A stretch of DNA of 39,413 nucleotides from contig JAKPAB010000217.1 in NCBI GenBank assembly GCA_029779695.1, positions 1 through 39,413 on the forward strand, in the 5' to 3' direction. Shown here in pieces: positions 27,337-35,993 of the stretch. The notes under the pieces are model-generated. The model did no database searches. It was not told where the DNA came from and saw only the letters and a program-made list of their open reading frames with translations. The stretch comes from Bacillota bacterium. GTDB taxonomy: Bacteria; Bacillota; Clostridia; Lachnospirales; Lachnospiraceae. Every line of letters begins with the position of its first letter. Position 1 is the first letter of the stretch. Made by a program: the position numbers and the translations under genes.

Positions 27337-27528
27337 ATGAAAGCAAATGTAGATCAGGACCTGTGTATTGGATGCGGAATGTGTACGGGTGTCGCACCTG
27401 AGGTCTTTCAGATGAATGATGACGGCAAGGCTGAGGCTTATGCTGAGTATGATGATACAGGCGCAACATTGGTAGATTCAGCTGTAGATGGCTGTCCTGT
27501 TGCGGCAATTCAAAGTGATGTGGAATAA
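27337..27528 (+). CDS. Small ferredoxin, one [4Fe-4S] cluster
   Basis: An electron carrier of 63 residues. Cysteines 10, 13, 16 (CIGCGMC) and 53 (DGCPVAAI) are the four ligands of a single [4Fe-4S] cluster, as in the monocluster Fer4_15/Fer4_13 type ferredoxins. The protein is strongly acidic, typical for the fold. The ATG at 27337 is chosen because GGAGG ends 8 bases upstream; the in-frame ATG at 27322 overlaps that site. Redox partners are not shown by the sequence; the flavoprotein downstream is a possible one but lies beyond a terminator. Confidence 0.92.
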   Translation: MKANVDQDLCIGCGMCTGVAPEVFQMNDDGKAEAYAEYDDTGATLVDSAVDGCPVAAIQSDVE

Positions 27529-27590
27529 TTAGTTTGAGCGACGGAGTATTCTTATTCCCTTAAATCTTGAGTGGACTAGCTATGAATTAT

Positions 27591-27635
27591 AAAAAGGACA
27601 TTGGATTACCTTTTGGTATTCAAAGTCCTTTTTTT
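27591..27635 (+). terminator. Rho-independent terminator after the ferredoxin gene
   Basis: AAAAAGGAC (27591-27599) pairs with GTCCTTTTT (27625-27633). The inner part continues with TTGGATTACC against GGTATTCAA with small bulges, around TTTT. A run of T follows. Confidence 0.9.
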
Positions 27636-27670
27636 GTGCAACTGATCTGGATGTGATTAGCAGAACATTA

Positions 27671-27699
27671 TTGAGAATTTTAAATTTAAATGATACGAT
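27671..27699 (+). promoter_or_regulatory. Predicted promoter of the flavoprotein gene
   Basis: TTGAGA (27671-27676) and TACGAT (27694-27699) are 17 bases apart, with a TG just before the -10 hexamer (extended -10). Confidence 0.5.
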
Positions 27700-27745
27700 G
27701 AAAAATATAAATATAGATATTGCGTCAGAAGGGACATAGAAGCCA

Positions 27746-28372
27746 ATGAAAGTTTTATTGATAAATGGAAGCCCAAAACGAGAGGGATGTACAAACAGAG
27801 CGTTGGGGGAAGTAGCTATTCAACTGGAAAAAAACAATATCAGCAGCGAAACTATATGGCTTGGCACTGCTTCGATGCAAGACTGCATTGCCTGCGGAAA
27901 ATGTATGAGTACAGGAAAGTGCGTATTTGATGATATAGTTAATGAAACGGCAATTAAGCTGGATGAGGCAGATGGTATAGTGGTTGGATCGCCGGTTTAT
28001 TACGGAGGACCAAATGGCAGAGTATGTTCTTTTTTAGACAGATTGTGCTATTCAGCGGGCAGTAGACTAGATGGTATGGCTGCGGCGTGTGTCGTTTCTT
28101 GTAGAAGAGGTGGGGCATCAGCGGCCTACGACAGGATAAACAATTATTTTGGAATGACGAATTGTATGATCCCGGCATCTCAGTACTGGAATCAGGTTCA
28201 TGGTAATACACCACAAGAGGTGGAACAGGATAAAGAAGGTCTACAGACCATGAGGACGCTGGCAGATAATATGGCGTGGATGATCAAGAGCAAAATAGCA
28301 GCGAAAGAGGCGGGAGTGGAATATCCGGTCAGAGAACAATCTGAAAGAACTAACTTTATCAGAAATATATAG
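27746..28372 (+). CDS. Iron-sulfur flavoprotein-like NADPH-dependent FMN reductase
   Basis: A flavodoxin-fold protein of 208 residues. The N-terminus KVLLINGSPKREGCTNRAL is the FMN-phosphate loop. Four cysteines, C-x2-C-x2-C-x5-C in CIACGKCMSTGKC (about 47-59), match the compact cluster motif of archaeal and clostridial iron-sulfur flavoproteins, so it probably binds FMN and a [4Fe-4S] cluster. VVGSPVYYGGPNGRVCSFLDR is the second flavin loop. The C-terminus ends in a variable charged tail. It would reduce or detoxify small acceptors such as oxygen species or quinones; this is family knowledge. The ribosome binding site GAAGGG is 12 bases upstream, a little far. Confidence 0.88.
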   Translation: MKVLLINGSPKREGCTNRALGEVAIQLEKNNISSETIWLGTASMQDCIACGKCMSTGKCVFDDIVNETAIKLDEADGIVVGSPVYYGGPNGRVCSFLDRLCYSAGSRLDGMAAACVVSCRRGGASAAYDRINNYFGMTNCMIPASQYWNQVHGNTPQEVEQDKEGLQTMRTLADNMAWMIKSKIAAKEAGVEYPVREQSERTNFIRNI

Positions 28373-28507
28373 AGTTCAGAGGATCTAATGAGCTGAAGAT
28401 ATAAATTGATATGGGTGGTTTTTTTCTTAAAAATAAACTAGAATAGCTATTTGCAGTGCAGTATGGTACATGATTTTTTAATGTCTAACTGGAAATGGAG
28501 AATGATT

Positions 28508-28807
28508 ATGACTAAGCACATTATAATATGGCAGATCAAGGATGAATATAGAGACAGAGCTGATGAGATCAAGGCAGCAGCAAAAGAAAAGCTTGAAGGA
28601 TTGAACGGACAGATCCAGGGAATGAGCAGTCTCATTATAAGAACTGAGGGACTTAAAAGCTCAAATGGAGATCTGATGTTGGATGGAACGTATGACTCTG
28701 AAGAGGATATGAATAATTATTCAGTGAACCCCAAGCATGTATATGTGGCTGATAATTATATAAGACCATATATGCAGGTACGTATGTGTTTTGACTATGA
28801 GGAATGA
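28508..28807 (+). CDS. Dabb (stress-responsive alpha/beta barrel) domain protein
   Basis: A small protein of 99 residues matching the Dabb family (PF07876 type) by its N-terminus TKHIIIWQIKDEYRD, the helix with LEGLNGQIQGM, and the ending NPKHVYVADNYIRPYM. Members form ferredoxin-like dimeric barrels; most have no known function. The ATG at 28508 follows GGAGAAT with 7-base spacing; the frame is open upstream to 28451 but nothing supports an earlier start. It lies between the flavoprotein and the kinase with no terminator I can confirm. Confidence 0.85.
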   Translation: MTKHIIIWQIKDEYRDRADEIKAAAKEKLEGLNGQIQGMSSLIIRTEGLKSSNGDLMLDGTYDSEEDMNNYSVNPKHVYVADNYIRPYMQVRMCFDYEE

Positions 28808-28915
28808 TTATAGTCAATTAATATACAGTTATAATATAAAATTATAGAAGTATATAAAATAACATAAAAGATGTAATAGATTAAAATTAACATGAACAGA
28901 TCGGATAGGAGCAAT

Positions 28916-29848
28916 ATGGGAATAGTAGTATTTGGTGCGACATTTGTAGATATTAAGGGACATCCTCTTACAAAATATGTTCCGGATGGACGTAATGTAG
29001 GAAAAGTAATGCAGGTTCACGGAGGAGTATCCAGAAATGTTGCGGAGGATATTGCCAATGTTGAACTTCGTCCTACATTTATAACCGTTGTTGATGACAA
29101 TGGAACTGGTGAAAGCGTTATACAAAAATTAGAACGTCATCGTATCAATACGAAGTATATAAGCAAGGTCACAGGCGGCCTGGGTACATGGCTGGCGATA
29201 TTTGACAATGATGGTGATGTGGTTGCTTCTATTTCACAGCGCCCGGATCTGTCTCCGATCAAGGGAGTAATGGAAGAGTACGGCGATGAGATAATTAAAA
29301 ATGCCGACAGCGTAGTAGTTGAGATCGATATGGATTCCGATATATTAAAGATGATCTTTGCCTTGGCGGAAAAATATAACAAGGATGTCTACGCAGTAGT
29401 ATCCAACATGTCTATTGCAATGGAGAGACGAGATCTGTTATCCAATACTGCCTGCGTAGTATGTAACAAACAGGAAGCCGGAATGTTATTTACAGCTGAC
29501 TATGAGGATTATACCCCTGAACAGATGAAAGAGACTCTTAGGACCAAACTAAAGACCTCAAGAGTCAAGAAGATGGTAGTCACTCTAGGTGATCAGGGAG
29601 CGGTCTATGCAGAGCGAAATGGTAAGTCCGGAATATGCCCTGCATTTAACGTAACAGTTCTAGATACCACCGGAGCAGGCGATGGATTCTTCGCCGGAGT
29701 TGCTATCGGACTGACTTATGGCAAGACACTGAAGCAGGCCTGCGAAATAGGAACCAAGCTTGCAGCCTCAGTAATCGCCACCAAGGAAAATGTATGTCCT
29801 AGATTCCTTCCGGAAGAGTTCGGATTGGATGTAGAATTCAAAGAATGA
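28916..29848 (+). CDS. PfkB-family carbohydrate/nucleoside kinase
   Basis: An ATP-dependent kinase of the ribokinase/PfkB superfamily. It has 310 residues. The N-terminus VVFGATFVDIKGHPL and the glycine pair in VHGGVSRNVAEDIA form the substrate lid and binding site; the C-terminal signature DTTGAGDGFFAGVAIG carries the catalytic Asp and the anion hole. The order (a D-I-K-G start, then NVGK, then GGVSRNVAE) recalls pseudouridine kinases, but substrate choice cannot be decided by eye. The ATG at 28916 follows AGGAG by only 4 bases; an in-frame ATG at 28892 has no ribosome binding site. Confidence 0.88.
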   Translation: MGIVVFGATFVDIKGHPLTKYVPDGRNVGKVMQVHGGVSRNVAEDIANVELRPTFITVVDDNGTGESVIQKLERHRINTKYISKVTGGLGTWLAIFDNDGDVVASISQRPDLSPIKGVMEEYGDEIIKNADSVVVEIDMDSDILKMIFALAEKYNKDVYAVVSNMSIAMERRDLLSNTACVVCNKQEAGMLFTADYEDYTPEQMKETLRTKLKTSRVKKMVVTLGDQGAVYAERNGKSGICPAFNVTVLDTTGAGDGFFAGVAIGLTYGKTLKQACEIGTKLAASVIATKENVCPRFLPEEFGLDVEFKE

Positions 29849-29960
29849 TATTTTCATGATAATAAAATAATAGGAAACTCTCAGTTAAAATATTGTCTAA
29901 TAAAAGTTCGTTTTTTGTGCCATATTTACTTGTAAAAAATAAATCGAAATGATAATGTTT

Positions 29961-30037
29961 AAGCACTGGCAAAGATGTCAAAAAAGGGGATTAAGAGTTA
30001 ATTTTATTCTGAGATTTCAGTTTCTCTTTAAGTGCTT
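29961..30037 (+). ncRNA. Possible structured leader RNA of the 5'-nucleotidase gene
   Basis: An outer stem AAGCACT (29961-29967) with AGTGCTT (30031-30037) encloses an inner stem TTAAGAG (29991-29997) with CTCTTTAA (30024-30031), which overlaps the outer arm by one base. Inside this is a small hairpin CTGA (30009-30012) with TCAG (30017-30020). A T-rich run follows the outer stem. A weak promoter (TTGTAA at 29930, GATAAT at 29951, spacing 15) lies just upstream. It matches no riboswitch class I can recognise. The rest of 29849-30168 shows nothing else. Confidence 0.3.
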
Positions 30038-30168
30038 TATTTTTCGTAGATATTCAGCATATAAAAGGTAAAATTTCTCAATTAATAAGGTTCAATGATG
30101 AGGGAACCCTTATGACCTATTTGCATAGTACGACTTATTGATAGTTTTTCATAAAGGGGGAACACGAT

Positions 30169-32555
30169 TTGAAAAATACGAAATTCAAAAGCCTGTCAGC
30201 AGCAGCTCTTGCTGTAACAATGGGCCTAACTGCACTTCCAATGGGAATGTACATGCGGAAGGGACAACTCCGGAAACAGGCAAAATCGCCATTATTCACA
30301 CCAATGATGTACATTGCGCTGTATCTCAGACAACCAACAAAGATACAGGCAAGATCAAAGGACTAGGATATGCAAGTGTTGCAGCTCTTAGGAATGATGA
30401 TGCAGCCAAGTATGGCCCTGGCAATGTAACACTTGTTGATGCCGGAGATCATATACAGGGTGCTCCTATTGGAACTATTTCAAGAGGAGTAAATCTTGTC
30501 GACATTATGAATAGTGTCGGATATGACGTAGCAGTTCCTGGTAACCACGAGTTTGATTACGGAATGCCTCAGTTTAGGTCACTTGTAGACAGGGCAAACT
30601 ACCCATATTTAAGCTGTAATTTTACCAATATTGATGGATCTGCAGTAAAGAGTGCCAGTGGTAATAAGACAATTGAGCCATATAAAATGTTTACATATGG
30701 TGATATCAAGGTTGCATATGTAGGAATTACGACACCGGAGTCTTTTACCAAGTCCACACCGGCATATTTTCAGGATGAAAAGGGTAACTACATCTATAGC
30801 TTTGCAGAGGGCAATAATGGAGCTGATCTGTACAAATCAGTTCAGACATCCGTTGACGCAGCCAAGACAGCCGGAGCTGACTATGTAATAGCAGTAGCAC
30901 ATCTAGGTGAGGAAGGTTCGACGCCTGAATGGAAGGGCGATGCGGTTATTAAAAATACTGACGGAATCGACGTTATGATAGATGGTCATTCTCATGAACA
31001 GCTACAGGACAAGGATTACGTTAATAAAGATGGTAACAAGGTTCTCCATGTTATGGCTGGAACCGCACTTAGCTCAATAGGTGAAGTCGTTATCGATACA
31101 AAAAATACTGTTGATAAGTCAGATGATGTCATTACATCATGCTTATACAATGGTACAGGCGAGAAAACAAGTGATAAGGATACACTGACCTATACAGCCT
31201 ATTCAACACAGGATGCAGCTATTAAGTCATATGTAGACGGCATTAAAAGTTCTTTTCAGGCTGAACTTGCCAAGGTTGTAGGAACAACACCATATGAACT
31301 TACAGTTAATAATACTGACACAGGAAAGAGAGCTGTTAGAAATGCAGATACAAATCTGTCAGATCTCTGTGCTGATGCTAACCGTCTCGCACTTGGTACC
31401 CCTGTAGACATAGGTATTATAAATGGTGGTGGTGTCAGAGCAACTATCGCAAAGGGTGATATTACATTAGGCGGACTAATGACCACGTATCCTTTTGGCA
31501 ATAATCTCTGTGTAATAAGCGCATCGGGACAGACAATTAAATATGCACTTGAGATGGGTGCTAGGCTATATCCTGAAGAAAATGGAGGATTTCTCCATGT
31601 ATCAGGTGCTACATACACAATCGATCCTACCGTTAATGGTGGTAAGAGTGGAGTTGTAGTAAATAACAAGAGTGAATTCGTAAGTTTTGATAATACCAAG
31701 GAATATCGTGTCAGAAATATCATGATCGGTGGCAAGGCAATCGATCTTAACAAGCAGTATACAATTGGTGGATTTGACTATACCCTGATCAATGGTGGTG
31801 ATGGATTCTCAATGTTCAAGAAGAACGGTACTGTTGTCAAGAAAAATGTAATGGGAGACTTTGAAGTTCTTAAAAAATATATTTCTGAGAACCTCAAGGG
31901 AGTTATTCCTGCTGACTATAGCAATGCTAAGGGTCAGGGAAGAGTAACTATTGGACAGACAGTTACACCTGCAGCAGGTGAGAAGGTTAAGAGCGATGTA
32001 TTTACTGCAGCTAAAACAGCAGGCAAGGATCTTATGATCAAGTCTAATGATGGCAAGGCAACATTTGACTTTGCCGCATCGAAGCTCGATCCGAACAAGA
32101 TTGCCAAGATGGCAGATTTTGACCCGACAGTAAAGATCGGAGCAGTTGGAACAAATGCCAGACTTGCAGCAAAATATGCGGCACTTAAGGGATCTGATAA
32201 GGCGAAGGCTATCGAGATTGATTTTGCATACAGCGGAGATCTTCCCGGTGAGGCTCAGGTTACGATCGATCTCTCATCATCAGGAATCGCAGATGGTACA
32301 ACAGTTTATCTGTATTACTACAATCCTACAACAGACAAGCTTGAGATGATAACATCTTCAATAGTTTCAGCTGGTAAGGCAACATTTACGATGACACATT
32401 GCTCAGATTATGTAGTAACAGATACTCAGTTAAAGGCAGAGACTACATCAACTTCTCCTAAGACAGGAACAAATAGTGCGGCAGCAGCAGTTGCCCTTAT
32501 GGCAATCATCACACTTGCAGGCTATGAACTTAAGAAAACCAAGAAGTTTGCATAA
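30169..32555 (+). CDS. Surface 5'-nucleotidase/2',3'-cyclic phosphodiesterase, frameshifted at the signal peptide
   Basis: A metallophosphoesterase that would dephosphorylate extracellular nucleotides. AAAGGGGGAACACGAT precedes a TTG at 30169 that opens a signal peptide (KFKSLSAAALAVTMGLTALPMG). The mature part, from NVHAEGTTPETGK near 30246, lies in another frame. One base appears missing around the GGG at 30243-30245; restoring it gives TALPMG-NVHAEG, a good signal-peptidase site. Metallophosphatase motifs follow: IIHTNDVHC, DAGDHIQGAP, GNHEFDYG, DGHSHEQ. The 5'-nucleotidase C domain has NGGGVRATIAKGDITLG and NGGDGFSMF. A C-terminal module (31977-32420) is shared with the M14 peptidase. SPKTG, a helix and KKTKKFA end the protein as a sorting signal. 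Sequencing error or a true mutation are both possible. Confidence 0.85.
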
Positions 32556-32660
32556 GCAGTATGCCAATTATTTGCTTCATTTACTGATTGTAATATCGGT
32601 AAATATTATCAACAGAAAGTGAATCGGAGAATCACAAATCCCTCGTAGTAAATTGAACCC

Positions 32661-32705
32661 AAAAAGGATGCTGAAAATGAATTTCATTTTTGGCATCCTT
32701 TTTTA
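32661..32705 (+). terminator. Rho-independent terminator of the 5'-nucleotidase gene
   Basis: AAAAAGGATGC (32661-32671) pairs with GCATCCTTTTT (32693-32703). Inside, AAAATGA pairs with TCATTTT, leaving a 3-base loop. A T tract follows. Confidence 0.92.
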
Positions 32706-32824
32706 TAAAAAATTATATAAAAGCATATGAAAATAATTTAAAATAGAATAGGTTAAAATTTTTAGAAAATAACAGTTTTTAAAAACAGTTAAAGAATGGA
32801 TATACGAGGGAGGACAACTATAAT

Positions 32825-34162
32825 ATGAAGTACAAGGCAGGTCAAACTATCAGGATAGGATTTGCATTTTTATCTATCTGTGCATTCTGGCAGATGTATA
32901 ACACGATCATTCCATTAGTACTTACCAGAACTTTTCACATGAATGAATCTATTAGTGGATTTATCATGGCACTGGATAATATTCTTGCATTATTTCTACT
33001 GCCGTTTTTTGGAACAGTTTCTGATAAATGTAAGAGCAAGATGGGACGAAGAAAGCCATTTATCCTATTTGGAACGATTGCAGCGATCATACTTATGATG
33101 CTTCTTCCGATCATAGATAACAGTTATTTTGAAAATGGATCAACAGCAAAGCTGGCAATTTTCATAGGGATACTGGGAGCACTTCTGATAGTAATGGGAA
33201 CATATAGGAGTCCTGCAGTGGCACTTATGCCGGACTGTACTCCTAAACCATATAGGAGTATGGCAAATGCCATAATAAACCTGATGGGAGCATTAGGCGG
33301 AATCATATACTTGGGAATTTCATCGGTTTTATTTAGCAAAAGTAGGACACAGGGGCTAGACCATATTAATTATCTTCCTATATTTATCATAGTAGGTGGG
33401 ATAATGCTCTTGGCACTGATAATAGTAATGATAACCATAGATGAGAATAAGCTGCATGGCGAGCTAGAAGAATACGAAGCTGCTCATCCTGAGGAAAATC
33501 TGATAGAAATAGATGAGACAGGTAAGGAGGAACTTCCGGCTCCTGTTAAAAGGTCATTGCTTTTTCTTCTTATTTCAATCTCACTTTGGTTTATATCCTA
33601 TAACGGAATTGAGACATGGTTTACTACCTATGCCAGTAAGGTATGGGGGATGGCTCTTGGACAGGCCAATACTTGTCTTATGATAGCTACAGGTGGTGCG
33701 ATACTTTCTTATGTGCCGATTGGATGGATTGCTGAAAAAATCGGCAGAAAGAAGTCTATTTACTGTGGAATAATAGATATGACAGCATGCTTCATATTCT
33801 GCTTTATCTATACTTTGACGATCGGAACGTTTAGCCCGATCCTGTTTGTTGTATTTGCGTTGGTAGGAATGGGATGGGCAGCGATCAATGTCAATTCACT
33901 TCCAATGGTTGTAGAGATGTGTAAGGGCTCCGATACCGGAAAATTCACCGGATACTACTACACATTCAGCATGGCAGCACAGATCATTACACCTATCGTA
34001 GCGGGAACACTTATGAACAGGATAAACTATAATGTTCTATTCCCGTACTGTGCAGTTTTCATGGTACTGGCATTTATAACAATGCAGTTCGTAAAACATG
34101 GAGATACCGTTGTCACAAAGGGCAAAAAAGGGTTGGAAGCTTTTGATGATATGGATATGTAA
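32825..34162 (+). CDS. MFS transporter, SLC45/GPH-like sugar transporter
   Basis: A 445-residue membrane protein with about 12 hydrophobic helices split by a charged loop near residues 203-238 (HGELEEYEAAHPEEN). The first inner loop has SDKCKSKMGRRKPFILFG, the D-R/K-x-G-R-R-K-P signature seen in disaccharide:cation symporters of the GPH/SLC45 type, and a matching AEKIGRKKS occurs in the second half. The N-terminal FAFLSICAFWQMYNTIIPLVL also fits that group. The likely substrate is a sugar such as a disaccharide, but no neighbouring glycosidase helps to name it. The start follows GGGAGGA. It sits alone between two terminators. Confidence 0.88.
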   Translation: MKYKAGQTIRIGFAFLSICAFWQMYNTIIPLVLTRTFHMNESISGFIMALDNILALFLLPFFGTVSDKCKSKMGRRKPFILFGTIAAIILMMLLPIIDNSYFENGSTAKLAIFIGILGALLIVMGTYRSPAVALMPDCTPKPYRSMANAIINLMGALGGIIYLGISSVLFSKSRTQGLDHINYLPIFIIVGGIMLLALIIVMITIDENKLHGELEEYEAAHPEENLIEIDETGKEELPAPVKRSLLFLLISISLWFISYNGIETWFTTYASKVWGMALGQANTCLMIATGGAILSYVPIGWIAEKIGRKKSIYCGIIDMTACFIFCFIYTLTIGTFSPILFVVFALVGMGWAAINVNSLPMVVEMCKGSDTGKFTGYYYTFSMAAQIITPIVAGTLMNRINYNVLFPYCAVFMVLAFITMQFVKHGDTVVTKGKKGLEAFDDMDM

Positions 34163-34244
34163 TCTAAAAAATAGAAGTAAAAACATATATATACAGAAAT
34201 ATCAACGTATAATATGGATATGATATATAAATAACTAAAATTAT

Positions 34245-34290
34245 GGCACCTGTATTTAATTAAGATTAAATATAGGTGCCAATTTTATTT
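34245..34290 (+). terminator. Terminator of the MFS gene, possibly shared with maf on the other strand
   Basis: GGCACCTGTATTTAAT (34245-34260) pairs with ATTAAATATAGGTGCC (34265-34280) over 16 bp with one G-T pair and a 4-base loop. On the plus strand a T-rich tract follows. On the minus strand only about four T follow, so it may also stop maf transcription, less well. Confidence 0.85.
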
Positions 34291-34320
34291 TTATTAAAAT
34301 CTGAGACAAATATCCTAGTT

Positions 34321-35010
34321 TTAAAAACTAACCAATTCCTTATTCATGAGTTCTCTTATCAGTCTACTGATAGGAAAACCAACGATAGTATTGTAATCTC
34401 CATTGATGTGAGTGATGAGTCTGGTACCGATACCCTGAATGCCATAAGCTCCGGCCTTATCCAGAGGTTCGCCGGACTTGACATAGTCAATGGCTTCCTT
34501 TTCAGAGAAATCTCTCATGTAGACATCTGATTTCTCATATGAAGAATATTGATCCATGATAGTACCATCTCTTGACACCACCATGAAACATAAGCCTGTA
34601 TATACAGTATGCATATGATCGGAAAGGGTGTTAAGCATCTTAAGGGCATTTTCATCGGTATGGGGCTTGCCCAGGATCTGATCATCCATAGCGACAACAG
34701 TATCAGAACCTATTATGATATACGCGTTTGGTGAACTCAGATCAGAATCTAAAAGAGAAGCAGAATGATCAGTTACGATCATTGAATCATTTATCTCATT
34801 TAGATATTCAGGATGATCCTTAAAAATATCTTCATAGGATGCATAGGCCTTTCTGTGAGCAAGCTCAGTAACTACATCCTGAGGGATAGTTACATCTATG
34901 GACTCGTCCGTATCAGTGGGATGCGTAGCAAATATAAGACCGGAGGTCTCTAAAAGCTCCTTTCTGCGGGGGGAACCGGATGATAAAATAATAGGATATT
35001 TCTGAAACAT
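34321..35010 (-). CDS. maf: Maf-family nucleotide pyrophosphatase
   Basis: A house-cleaning enzyme that hydrolyses non-canonical or modified nucleoside triphosphates, such as dTTP/UTP-like substrates in YhdE-type proteins. It has 229 residues, where Maf usually has about 190-200. The N-terminus ILSSGSPRRKELL is the hallmark. GSDTVVAMDDQILGKP holds the catalytic Asp (103), and GAYGIQGIG and YNTIVGFPIS follow. The extra length is a loop at about 60-95 between the KAYASYEDI helix and YIIIGSDT. The ribosome binding site on this strand is GAGGT just before the ATG. It is downstream of, and likely cotranscribed with, the ECF-S-like gene 81 bases away. Confidence 0.93.
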   Translation of the reverse strand: MFQKYPIILSSGSPRRKELLETSGLIFATHPTDTDESIDVTIPQDVVTELAHRKAYASYEDIFKDHPEYLNEINDSMIVTDHSASLLDSDLSSPNAYIIIGSDTVVAMDDQILGKPHTDENALKMLNTLSDHMHTVYTGLCFMVVSRDGTIMDQYSSYEKSDVYMRDFSEKEAIDYVKSGEPLDKAGAYGIQGIGTRLITHINGDYNTIVGFPISRLIRELMNKELVSF

Positions 35011-35091
35011 AGATTACCTCGTTTCTTTTAGATCATGCATGATTATTAGCTATCTGTTAATTGTTATTATTTATTTAATGATTTGTAGTTT

Positions 35092-35709
35092 TTATTTATT
35101 TTCCTTTAGAACTTTTTTTAATGGTATCCAGAGAATGAATGCATAGGCACTTCCTATCAGTGCAGTTATTAACTGGAATAATGAGAACATTGTCTGTGAA
35201 GTCTGAAGCATTGTTATACCATTAGAAATTATTTTTGACTGCATTGGAGCAGGCATGAGTAGTGGCAATATCAAATAAGAAATAAAGATTGCCATAAAAC
35301 TTGCTTTTACGGCACTGCCGATACCAAAGCCTATGAGCTCTCTGGCTTTCGTATCATGTCCTCTCGTAAATAACCAGACGGATACAGCCAGTATAACATT
35401 CCCAATCATGATAAATGGAATAATGATCGGAACAGCCGCCATAATCGGACTCGCTGTAATTATAAACGATGTGACCGGAGCAATTATAGACAGGATGAGC
35501 CCGCTTAACATACCACTGGACAGAACGGCCAGTATGATACAAGTATTAACCATAGGACCCGTTATGAACTGGTTGGTTGTCTTAAACAGCTGACTGATCA
35601 AAATGATTGATAAGAGTACAGCGGTTATAGTCATATCATGTGCAGTGAAGGTAGGCTTATTCTTATTTGTTTTACTTACCTTAATTATTTTATTTGTCGA
35701 ATCATTCAT
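35092..35709 (-). CDS. Integral membrane protein, probable ECF transporter substrate-binding (S) component
   Basis: A protein of 205 residues with about five to six hydrophobic helices and a short basic N-terminal tail (KVSKTNKNK). The pattern TITAVLLSIILI, then ITGPMVNTCIILAVLSSGMLSGLILSI, then PIMAAVPIIIPFIMIGNVIL resembles vitamin/small-molecule ECF S components found in Clostridia, but no substrate motif is decisive. No EcfA or EcfT gene is in the window, as usual for group II S components sharing a central module. The start follows AAAAGGGGAATG. maf lies downstream on the same strand. I did not recognise a riboswitch in its upstream 150 bases, though one would be expected if a vitamin is the substrate. 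Confidence 0.65.
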   Translation of the reverse strand: MNDSTNKIIKVSKTNKNKPTFTAHDMTITAVLLSIILISQLFKTTNQFITGPMVNTCIILAVLSSGMLSGLILSIIAPVTSFIITASPIMAAVPIIIPFIMIGNVILAVSVWLFTRGHDTKARELIGFGIGSAVKASFMAIFISYLILPLLMPAPMQSKIISNGITMLQTSQTMFSLFQLITALIGSAYAFILWIPLKKVLKENK

Positions 35710-35947
35710 GTTCCATTCCCCTTTTTATTGAATTGTTACCATAGATCACTTATTTATGATATACGAAACCGAGATGGATTTCCACCTATAAAATATATAC
35801 ATGTAACTGAATAAATATACATAAATATGAAAAAAAAGTGTATATATCAAATAAGTGAATAAATTTGCAGATACACATGATAAATGCTAAACTGCTGATT
35901 AGCACACAGAATATTGATGATAGTTTTTTACGTTTTGGGAGGAAAAA

Positions 35948-35974
35948 ATGTTCATCAATGTGCAAATATACTGA
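35948..35974 (+). CDS. Possible 8-codon leader peptide upstream of pepF
   Basis: GGGAGG followed by AAAAA and ATG opens a reading frame of eight codons (MFINVQIY) ending in TGA. The pepF start is only 20 bases after its stop, with its own GGAGG. The site is as good as that of pepF itself. No hairpin or rare-codon run that would make it a classical attenuator was found. Confidence 0.25.
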   Translation: MFINVQIY

Positions 35975-35993
35975 TATATGGAGGAAAAAGACA

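Noticed and set aside
29961-30037. Cyclic-di-GMP riboswitch (GEMM) because of a GGCAAA segment
   Set aside because: The second conserved GACGCAAAGCC-type block and tetraloop-receptor pattern are missing.
30138-30245. Nucleotidase start at 30138 (with SSSSCCNNGPNCTSN residues)
   Set aside because: Those residues are an off-frame reading of the signal peptide; the ribosome binding site at about 30153-30158 serves the TTG at 30169.
30232-30250. Programmed ribosomal frameshifting in the 5'-nucleotidase
   Set aside because: No slippery heptamer or downstream stimulatory structure is visible at the join, so an indel is the simpler reading.
32751-32805. Symmetric GTTTTTAAAAAC near the MFS gene as an operator
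   Set aside because: Low-complexity A/T palindromes are expected in this AT-rich gap, and no promoter could be placed beside it.
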